Shown here: in pieces, positions 6,062 through 11,335 of the stretch
Numbering within the stretch: the stretch's first letter is position 1
Layout: each line of letters starts with the position of its first letter
Assembly: GCA_903903715.1 (NCBI GenBank)
Contig: CAIUZX010000086.1
Location: forward strand, 1-11,335
Length of the DNA stretch: 11,335 bases
From: an uncultured Caulobacterales bacterium
Lineage (GTDB): Bacteria; Pseudomonadota; Alphaproteobacteria; Caulobacterales; Caulobacteraceae
Direction: 5' to 3'
The notes under the pieces: generated by a model
Database searches by the model: none
Seen by the model: only the letters and a program-made list of their open reading frames with translations
What the model was told of the DNA's origin: nothing
Position numbers and translations under genes: made by a program

Positions 6062-7750
6062 TCAGGCCAGCCAGCGTTTCAGGTCCGAGAAGGCGATGTC
6101 GCGGCTGCGGCGATAGACGAGCCCGTGGTCGAGCTCATCGTTCATGGTCAACGTCATGCCCGGCAGACGGGCGAAGCGACGCCCTCCGGAGCCGAAGTGG
6201 GAAAAGAGCTCGTCCATCGCGCCGTCCTCGACCCCCAGTAACACATGCACACGGGCGCCCCGCGCCGAAGCAGCGGCCACGCGGCGGGAGAGGTCGCGGC
6301 TTTCCCGGCTGAAGGATTCCGGCAGGCGCAGGGCCGACAGGTTGGTGGCCAGCGCCTTGATGACCGCGCCGACCTGGATCTCCCCCCGCAGCAGCCGGCC
6401 CCAGCTCGACGCGCGCACGGCCTCCTTCGCATAGAAGCGCGTGCTCCGGCCCCAGCGGTTCGAGCCGATGCGCATCTTGTCGCCGACCCGCCAGACGAAC
6501 TCGACGGTGTTGACGCAAAAGGCGCCGCGCACACGCGGATCGTCGAGCACGGCCTGCAGGGCGTGATAGCCTCCCGCCGAGACTCCCAGGATGCGGATAT
6601 CCTCATGCCCGCGGGCCTGCAGCAACCGGATGGCGGCGTCGATCTCGCTCTTGCGCGGGGTCTCATAGAGGTGCGCCCGCTCAACGCCCGGAGGCTCCGG
6701 ACTGTCGCCGATCCCGGCGAAGTCGAGGCGCAGGCAGGCGTGACCTGCCTGGGCGAGGTCGCGGCACGCCCGCGCGGCGAAGCGCCCGATGCCGGCGCGG
6801 CTGTCGCCGCCGGTGTTGAGGAAGATGACGGCAGGCTTCGGCGCCGCCGGAAAGACGGTCGGGACGGTCAGATTGGCGAAGGCGACGGACTCGCCCCTGA
6901 GATCCAGGCGGATCCAGTGGTCGCTCCATCCTTCGCTGTCGAGGACCGGGGTCGGGGGCGCCTGGACCGGACCCGCATCGACCAGGGTCGACTGGGCGGC
7001 CAGCAACGCCGACACCTCATCGAACAGGGCCAGCGGAGCGACGTTCTCCGCGGAATCGAGGAAGGTTTCCGCGTAGCCGGGAAAGTCGATCTGCTGAAAC
7101 GTCTCGCAGCGGACCGCCAGCGCCTCGGCGAGCTTGTCACCGCCCCGCCCGGAAACCGAGAGGATCGTGGGCGGCAGGCGCGCGGCTCCCGTCTGCAGGT
7201 CGACCATCGACAGGCTGTCGCAGGTGGCCTTCGATAGGAGGACGCCGTCCGCGTCCAGCCCGGCCTGGCAGGCCTCGTCTCGCGCCTGCGCCCTCTGGCC
7301 CGCGGCGAAGCGCTGGCGCGTGATCCAGGAGCGCCCCGACGCCACAGGGGCGATCAGCAACAGCCGCTCCCCCTCCCGCGCACTGAGGGCGGCGAGGGTC
7401 GCGCCGAACCTGAAACCACCGAGCGTCACGTGCTTGACGCCGTGACGGCGCAGCAGGTCTGACGCGGCCTGAGCGGCGGCGATCCAGGACGGCAGGGCGT
7501 CCGCCGCCGTGTCTGTATCCGCGGAGTCGCCGAAGCCCGGAAGATCAAAGCGGATCACGAGGTGACCGGCGCGGGCGAGCCGCTCGGCCAGGATCCGCAA
7601 GGGCCGGTGCGTGCAGCGCTCATCCCGCCCGAGCGCCGGGCACAGCACAACGCCAAGATCGGACCGCCGCGCTCCCGTCGGCGCATGCAGCCACGCCGCG
7701 CAACCATTCATCAGTAAGGGATAGGCGCCTGGCGGCCCCGCCTCGGTCAT
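6062..7750 (-). CDS. Two-domain alpha/beta hydrolase; N-terminal half lacks a catalytic triad
   Basis: A 562-aa protein made of two alpha/beta-hydrolase domains in tandem, with no signal peptide. Domain 1 (about 30-255) has the usual strand and loop GHLVIRFDLPGFGDS, but its nucleophile elbow reads GGFRFGAT (111-118), with Arg114 where serine is expected. No histidine follows in the region where the catalytic one should lie (about 190-260). Domain 2 (about 275-562) repeats the layout (HACLRLDFAGIGDSPE) and has an intact elbow LGVSAGGY with Ser391, a likely acid at Asp509 (GVEDG) and a likely histidine at His542 (LDHGL). So only the second half looks able to act as a serine esterase or acyl hydrolase. 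From memory, a non-serine GLRLGA-like elbow occurs in exosortase-A-associated hydrolases of EPS loci. That likeness is not tested here, and no exosortase lies in the window. The start overlaps the upstream glycosyltransferase stop (ATGA), so the two are coupled. The substrate is unknown; removal of acyl groups from the polymer is a guess. Confidence 0.8.
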   Translation of the reverse strand: MTEAGPPGAYPLLMNGCAAWLHAPTGARRSDLGVVLCPALGRDERCTHRPLRILAERLARAGHLVIRFDLPGFGDSADTDTAADALPSWIAAAQAASDLLRRHGVKHVTLGGFRFGATLAALSAREGERLLLIAPVASGRSWITRQRFAAGQRAQARDEACQAGLDADGVLLSKATCDSLSMVDLQTGAARLPPTILSVSGRGGDKLAEALAVRCETFQQIDFPGYAETFLDSAENVAPLALFDEVSALLAAQSTLVDAGPVQAPPTPVLDSEGWSDHWIRLDLRGESVAFANLTVPTVFPAAPKPAVIFLNTGGDSRAGIGRFAARACRDLAQAGHACLRLDFAGIGDSPEPPGVERAHLYETPRKSEIDAAIRLLQARGHEDIRILGVSAGGYHALQAVLDDPRVRGAFCVNTVEFVWRVGDKMRIGSNRWGRSTRFYAKEAVRASSWGRLLRGEIQVGAVIKALATNLSALRLPESFSRESRDLSRRVAAASARGARVHVLLGVEDGAMDELFSHFGSGGRRFARLPGMTLTMNDELDHGLVYRRSRDIAFSDLKRWLA

Positions 7751-8916
7751 GCCCGGGGCTCTTCACAGGGCGTCGCGAGGGACACAAGGCCCGGGCGCGC
7801 TTCGGCGAGATCAAAGACGGCGTTGATGCGCTCAGGGTAGGCGAGGACATCGTAATGGGTGCGGTAGCGGGCGTTGGCCTGCGCCCCCAACCGCTCCCGC
7901 ACTTCGGGATCGTCGAGCGTCGCGCGCAGGGCGCCCGCGAGGCCCTCGACGTCCCCCGGCTGGACCAGCAGTCCGGACCGCCCGTGCTCGATCACCTCGG
8001 CGAGCGCCCCGACCGGCGTGCACACGATGCAACGGCCGTGGGACATCCCCTCAAGCACCGACATGGCCATGCCCTCGCCGTAGGAGGGCAGGACCAGCAC
8101 GTCGGCGCCGGACAGAAGCGTCTGCACCTCGTCACGGCCGACCCAGCCCGGCAGGCTCACCCGGTCGCCAAGGCCCAGCGCCGAAACCGCCTCGCGAAAT
8201 CCGTCCACTTCCGCGCCGCCGCCCGCGATCACCGCGCGCCAGGGCGGGACACCTTCGCCGGAGAGGCTGGGATGCGAGAAAGCGGCGAGCAGATCGTGCA
8301 CGCCCTTGCGGCGGCTGGGATCGCCCAGAAACAGGAATTGCACCGGTCCGCCGGGCGGGCGCACGGGCGCCTCGATCGTCGGCGCGGGGACGCAATTGGC
8401 CACAACGACCACCGCACTCGGAGAGACGCCGAGCACCTGCGTCACGGTCTGGCGATCCGCCTGCCCCAGCACCACCACAGCGCTCGCCGAGCGGAACACC
8501 CAGCCGATCAGCCCCAACGCCGAAGCCGGAAGCGTGGAGAGGAAGGCCTTGTAGTCGAAGTCGTGCAGATGCAGCACGATGCGCAGTCTGAACACGCGCG
8601 CCACCGCTGTCAGGATCGCTTTACGCAGGGTCGATCCCCGTCCGGCGATGTGGATGTAGATCAGGGGCCGGGTCGTCAGGCCCGCCTGAACAAGCTGAAG
8701 GATCGACCGGGCGAAGATGACGAGCGCCAACACCCGGCGCGGCGGACCGCGGGTGTCGACGACCTTGGGCTTCGGCCGTCGGCAGCCCCTCGGCCAGGCG
8801 TCCAGCATGTAGCCGATCATCCGGCCGATGCCGCCGCCGTGCTCCAGCCCGCCCGCGCTGAAGATCAGCACGTCCTTCGGCGCCGTCACGCGCTTGCTTG
8901 TTGCGGACCCGTCCAT
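7747..8916 (-). CDS. Glycosyltransferase family 4 (GT-B fold)
   Basis: A cytosolic or peripheral-membrane glycosyltransferase of 389 aa, expected to add a sugar to the lipid-linked repeat unit from a nucleotide sugar with retention of configuration. The N-terminal lobe begins with the glycine-rich acceptor loop SAGGLEHGGGIGR (20-32). A basic hydrophobic helix region follows (about 60-80 and 98-112), then HLHDFDYKAF. The C-terminal lobe starts near 190 with VQFLFLGDPSRRKGVHDLL, carrying the family arginine and lysine near 202-204. The GT4 E-x7-E motif is clear: PSYGEGMAMSVLEGMSHG with Glu281 and Glu289. The final segment GRSGLLVQPGDVEGLAGAL is also typical. The gene begins 16 bases after the CpsF-family stop and overlaps the next start by 4 bases, so the three leftward genes form one operon. 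No strong ribosome binding site is seen before ATG 8916. Donor and acceptor cannot be read from sequence. Confidence 0.9.
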   Translation of the reverse strand: MDGSATSKRVTAPKDVLIFSAGGLEHGGGIGRMIGYMLDAWPRGCRRPKPKVVDTRGPPRRVLALVIFARSILQLVQAGLTTRPLIYIHIAGRGSTLRKAILTAVARVFRLRIVLHLHDFDYKAFLSTLPASALGLIGWVFRSASAVVVLGQADRQTVTQVLGVSPSAVVVVANCVPAPTIEAPVRPPGGPVQFLFLGDPSRRKGVHDLLAAFSHPSLSGEGVPPWRAVIAGGGAEVDGFREAVSALGLGDRVSLPGWVGRDEVQTLLSGADVLVLPSYGEGMAMSVLEGMSHGRCIVCTPVGALAEVIEHGRSGLLVQPGDVEGLAGALRATLDDPEVRERLGAQANARYRTHYDVLAYPERINAVFDLAEARPGLVSLATPCEEPRA

Positions 8917-8932
8917 GCGCGTCGGGGCCCGC

Positions 8933-9730
8933 TCAGTCGAGGGTGTAGGTGCGAAGGCCGAGGCCCTGCATGGCGACGCCGGCGAGGAAGGCCGGGATCA
9001 CCTTGCGATAGCGCGGCCAGAGGCGCTTCGGCTCGGTCACAAGACGGAAGACCCACTCGAGCCCGGCGGAACGGATAAACTTCGGCGCCTGGGGCTTGGC
9101 GCCCGAGTGAAAATCGAACGCCGCGCCGACCCCGACCAGCAGCGGGGCCTGCAGCAGGCCGCGAAAGCGCTGCATCCAGTATTCCTGCTTGGGCGCGCCG
9201 AGGCCCACCCAGACGACGTCGGGCGACGTCGCGTCGATCTCCGCCGCGACCGCCAACTCCTCCTCGGCGCTCAGGGCGCGGAACGGTGGGGAGTAGGTTC
9301 CGGCCACGACGAGGCCTGGGAACTTCGCCTTCAGGCGGGCGACCAGCGCGTCGGCCACGCCCTCGGCGCCGCCATAGAAGTAATGCCGCCGCCCGTGCGC
9401 CAGCCCCTCCTCGCAGGAGGCGAGCAAAAGATCCGGCCCGTAGACGCGCTGCGTCCTGAGATGTCCCGCCAGGCGGCAGAACCACACCAGCGGCATGCCG
9501 TCGGTGACCGTCATCGAGGCGCTGTTCAGGATCTGGCGGAGCTCAGCGTCCCACTGGCTCTGCATGATCAGGTGCACGTCGGGCACGCAGACAAAGGCCT
9601 TCCGGCGACCGGCGATCCAGCCCTGCATGCGGGCGAGCACGGTCGGAATGTCGGCATGTATGACGCCAATCCCGAGGATATTCGTCCGCTCAGCCCGCGC
9701 CGGAGGGGGCGCAATGTCAGTATTGAACAT
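8933..9730 (-). CDS. WecG/TagA/CpsF-family glycosyltransferase (GT26)
   Basis: A 265-aa glycosyltransferase of the family that usually adds the second sugar to undecaprenyl-diphosphate-linked sugar. Members include WecG (ManNAcA), TagA (ManNAc) and Caulobacter HfsJ. Landmarks in order: NILGIGVIHADIPTVL near the start, FVCVPDVHLIM (46-56), TVTDGMPLVWF (74-84) with the expected catalytic aspartate Asp77, and FYGGAEGVADAL (118-129). These are followed by VVWVGLGAPKQEYW (172-185), LLVGVGAAFDFHSG (197-210), then GLEWVFRLVTEPKRLWPRY. The last 25 or so residues form the hydrophobic and basic tail that attaches such enzymes to the membrane in the TagA model. I prefer ATG 9730. An in-frame ATG at 9790 adds 20 residues with weaker GC bias and no family likeness, although it has a G-rich stretch upstream. 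First gene of the leftward operon. Confidence 0.9.
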   Translation of the reverse strand: MFNTDIAPPPARAERTNILGIGVIHADIPTVLARMQGWIAGRRKAFVCVPDVHLIMQSQWDAELRQILNSASMTVTDGMPLVWFCRLAGHLRTQRVYGPDLLLASCEEGLAHGRRHYFYGGAEGVADALVARLKAKFPGLVVAGTYSPPFRALSAEEELAVAAEIDATSPDVVWVGLGAPKQEYWMQRFRGLLQAPLLVGVGAAFDFHSGAKPQAPKFIRSAGLEWVFRLVTEPKRLWPRYRKVIPAFLAGVAMQGLGLRTYTLD

Positions 9731-9811
9731 GGAAAAGGTCTCGCCTTTGCACAAAATCCTCGCGGATGCGCAGGCAGGGGCAAGCCACATGCCATTCGCC
9801 CCCCGCCAGGA

Positions 9812-9827
9812 ACTGCAGACTGCAGTC
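9812..9827. repeat. Perfect inverted repeat, candidate operator
   Basis: ACTGCAG-A-CTGCAGT (9812-9826) is a perfect 7-base inverted repeat around one base. It overlaps a 10-base palindrome GACTGCAGTC (9818-9827). Its place between two divergent genes suits a dimeric regulator, but a chance palindrome of this size in GC-rich DNA is possible. Confidence 0.4.
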
Positions 9828-9882
9828 GATTTTCCGGGAATGAAGGGCCGTCTATTGAGTTGCGCGCCGCAACCGATGGTGA

Positions 9883-9908
9883 TTGACGGCGCAGCGGCAG
9901 GCTTTTTG
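9883..9908 (+). promoter_or_regulatory. Candidate Caulobacter-type housekeeping promoter for the sugar-phosphate transferase
   Basis: TTGACGG (9883-9889) matches the -35 consensus TTGACGS described for Caulobacter sigma-73. Eleven bases later GCTTTTTG (9901-9908) matches the -10 consensus GCTANAWC at five of eight positions. Transcription would begin near 9915. If so, a TTG start at 9883 for the downstream protein is ruled out because that TTG is part of the -35 box. Confidence 0.35.
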
Positions 9909-10011
9909 CGGTCAGGCCTGCGACCATTTGTCCGGGTGTCCCAGGATGAGCCAGATGACCCACCCCGTAATGCATGTCGGCGCGCGCCCCAGGGACCCCG
10001 CCCATGATGCG

Positions 10012-10647
10012 ATGACCGAGATCGGCCCCTCTCCGATCAAGGGTTTGGGGCGTCTGTCCAAGGACACGCTGGACTTCGTCGTCGCCGCGATCATGCTCAT
10101 CTTCTGCGCGCCGCTTCTGCTTGTTGTGGCCGTCCTGATCCGGCTGGACAGCGAAGGCCCGATCCTCTTCACCCAGAACCGCTTCGGCGAGGGCGGTCGC
10201 GTTTTCCGGATCTACAAGTTCCGCACGCTCTATGTCCGGGACCAGGACCTGAGCGGCGCGCGGCAGGTCGGCAAGAATGACTCCCGCGTCACCAGGATCG
10301 GCGGGTTCCTACGCACCTCGTGCATCGACGAGCTGCCCCAGCTGTTCAACGTGCTGCAGGGCGACCTGTCACTGGTGGGACCGCGGCCCCACCCGGTCGG
10401 CATGCGCACCGAGGACCGGTTGGGGGTCGAGATCACCCCGAACTACATGCAGCGTTATCGGGTGAAGCCCGGCATGACGGGGCTCGCCCAGATCCGCGGC
10501 CATCGCGGCCCCTTGAGCCGCACCGAGCAGCTGGTGGCCCGGGTCGAGTCTGACATCGACTATATCGACCACTGGTCCCTGGCCCTCGATTTGAAGATCC
10601 TCATCATGACACCGATCCACATTCTGACTCAGTCCGCACCGCAATGA
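10012..10647 (+). CDS. Small polyprenyl-phosphate sugar-1-phosphate transferase (bacterial sugar transferase, PglC/HfsE-like)
   Basis: Initiating enzyme that transfers a sugar phosphate from a nucleotide sugar to undecaprenyl phosphate at the inner membrane. From ATG 10012 it is 211 aa: the catalytic module only, without the four extra N-terminal helices of WbaP-type enzymes. A re-entrant or membrane helix lies at 19-43 (LDFVVAAIMLIFCAPLLLVV). The family signature follows: GPILFTQNRFGEGGRVF, YKFRTLY (68-74, where most relatives have KFRTM), and the catalytic Asp-Glu pair in CIDELPQLFNVLQGDLSLVG (D106, E107). Then come GPRPHPVGM, RYRVKPGMTGLAQIRG and the closing DYIDHWSLALDLKIL. The start is uncertain: in-frame ATGs at 9946, 9955 and 9970 add up to 22 residues, and AGGGA (9991-9995) is somewhat far from 10012. 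The stop overlaps the next ATG by 4 bases. Substrate sugar unknown. Confidence 0.9.
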   Translation: MTEIGPSPIKGLGRLSKDTLDFVVAAIMLIFCAPLLLVVAVLIRLDSEGPILFTQNRFGEGGRVFRIYKFRTLYVRDQDLSGARQVGKNDSRVTRIGGFLRTSCIDELPQLFNVLQGDLSLVGPRPHPVGMRTEDRLGVEITPNYMQRYRVKPGMTGLAQIRGHRGPLSRTEQLVARVESDIDYIDHWSLALDLKILIMTPIHILTQSAPQ

Positions 10648-11335
10648 TCGCCGCCCCCCTGATCGCAGCGCTCCTCGCATCGACCGCAAGCGCCGCCCCG
10701 CATAGGGATCTCTATGTGGACCAGGTCCGCGGCGATGTGGTGGGCGACGGCAGCCGCGCCCATCCGTTCCTCACCCTCGCCCAGGCCGTGCGCGACCTTG
10801 CCCCGGGTGACGTGCTGCACATCTATGGACACAAGTACAACGAGCCTCTGACCCTCAGCCGCTCCGGCACGCGGGAGGCGCCCATCACCGTCATCGGCGA
10901 CGGCCGCCCGAAGATCGAGGCGCCGGGCGACGCGGTGGACATCCGGGGCAGCTACATCGTGGTGAAGGGCCTCGATGCGCACGCGACCGACTGGGGCAGC
11001 GCCGTCGCGGTGGGCAAGCACAATCACCACGTCACCATCGACGACAACGTCCTGCACGATTCCGGATGCGGCGGCGTGGCTGCTCAGTATACAGACTACC
11101 TGACCGTCACGCACAACACTGTCTACGGCAATGCGCGGCGCTCGCCCTGGCAGTGCTCCGGCATCTCCCTCTATCACCCCGAGGCGGTCGACTCAGCGTC
11201 GGGGGTGCACAATCTGATCCGGGAGAACGTCTCCTTCGACAATCAGAACGATGTGGTGGACGAGAACATCTCCCACTCGAACGGTCACACCACCGACGGC
11301 AACGGCATCATCATTGACGACGGCGATCACACCCA
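10644..11335 (+). CDS. Secreted right-handed parallel beta-helix protein (partial, runs off the window)
   Basis: The reading frame is open from ATG 10644 to the window edge (230 codons plus two bases), so the C-terminus is missing. The first residues MIAAPLIAALLASTASAA form a signal peptide with a likely cut after ASA. Next comes DLYVDQVRGDVVGDGSRAHP and FLTLAQAVRDLAPGDVLHIY, the usual opening of DUF1565/pectate-lyase-like proteins (YVs..G.d.G..a.Pf.Tl..A.....pGD...). After that, short strands with Asn and Asp at turns repeat roughly every 20-25 residues (NHHVTIDDNVLHDSG, DYLTVTHNTVYGN, HNLIRENVSFDN, GNGIIIDDG). This is the pattern of a parallel beta helix as in polysaccharide lyases, epimerases and tail-spike-like proteins. 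It starts inside the stop of the initiating transferase (ATGA), has no ribosome binding site of its own, and so is probably coupled. A periplasmic lyase, epimerase or polymer-binding role is inferred from fold and context only. Confidence 0.82.
   Translation, partial: MIAAPLIAALLASTASAAPHRDLYVDQVRGDVVGDGSRAHPFLTLAQAVRDLAPGDVLHIYGHKYNEPLTLSRSGTREAPITVIGDGRPKIEAPGDAVDIRGSYIVVKGLDAHATDWGSAVAVGKHNHHVTIDDNVLHDSGCGGVAAQYTDYLTVTHNTVYGNARRSPWQCSGISLYHPEAVDSASGVHNLIRENVSFDNQNDVVDENISHSNGHTTDGNGIIIDDGDHT

Larger units (their letters stand above)
9731..10011. promoter_or_regulatory. Divergent intergenic region between the two early transferase genes
   Basis: About 281 bases lie between the starts of the leftward CpsF-family gene and the rightward sugar-phosphate transferase. 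It is the longest gene-poor stretch inside the cluster. It holds a 15-base inverted repeat (9812-9826), a Caulobacter-like promoter candidate (9883-9908), and a 5-base-pair hairpin just ahead of the leftward start (AAAGG/CCTTT at 9734-9738 and 9744-9748). No terminator or RNA gene was recognised. Several in-frame start codons of the rightward gene (9883 TTG, 9946, 9955, 9970 ATG) also fall here. Confidence 0.5.

Noticed and set aside
7855..9886. Long plus-strand open frames opposite the GT4 and CpsF-family genes
   Set aside because: Low-complexity RRG/DHR-type translations without family likeness; the minus-strand frames carry clear glycosyltransferase motifs.
10004..10015. Four-codon mini reading frame ATG ATG CGA TGA overlapping the sugar-phosphate transferase start
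   Set aside because: AGGGA sits at a good distance upstream, but so short a frame is likely chance and no leader-peptide features are seen.

Overview
The window looks like part of a Wzx/Wzy-type exopolysaccharide (or holdfast-like) locus from a high-GC alphaproteobacterium. By eye G+C is about two thirds, with strong GC bias at third codon positions. The best guess is Caulobacterales. This rests on the separate co-polymerase and kinase-like genes, the short export lipoprotein, and one promoter-like site matching the Caulobacter housekeeping consensus. The gene set recalls the Caulobacter crescentus hfs genes (HfsA, B, D, polymerase, flippase, a WecG/TagA/CpsF-family transferase, a small sugar-phosphate transferase). 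However, HfsG-type GT2 and HfsH-type deacetylase genes are not in view, so I assign no hfs symbols. No rRNA, tRNA, CRISPR array, IS element or phage gene was found.

Layout: (1) positions 1-187 hold no convincing gene; (2) a Wzz/GumC-type co-polymerase runs leftward (188-1594, TTG start); (3) from a shared divergent start region (1595-1699) a rightward set follows: kinase-like protein with a broken P-loop (1700-2380), outer-membrane export lipoprotein (2371-3114), Wzy/O-antigen-ligase-like polymerase (3128-4468), Wzx-type flippase (4582-6054); (4) a leftward set meets it tail to tail with a 7-base gap: WecG/TagA/CpsF transferase (8933-9730), GT4 glycosyltransferase (7747-8916), two-domain alpha/beta hydrolase (6062-7750); (5) a second divergent region (9731-10011) leads rightward to a small polyprenyl-phosphate sugar-phosphate transferase (10012-10647) and a secreted parallel beta-helix protein (10644 to the window edge, open at its 3' end).

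Inferred pathway: the small transferase loads the first sugar phosphate on undecaprenyl phosphate. The CpsF-family and GT4 enzymes extend the repeat unit and the Wzx protein flips it. The Wzy-like protein then polymerises it, the co-polymerase and its kinase-like partner set chain length, and the lipoprotein exports the chain. The hydrolase and the beta-helix protein are the least understood members and may modify or trim the polymer.

The points most worth a second look are the kinase-like protein that has lost the P-loop lysine and both Walker A' aspartates, the fused double hydrolase whose N-terminal half lacks a serine nucleophile and a catalytic histidine, and the beta-helix protein coupled to the initiating transferase.
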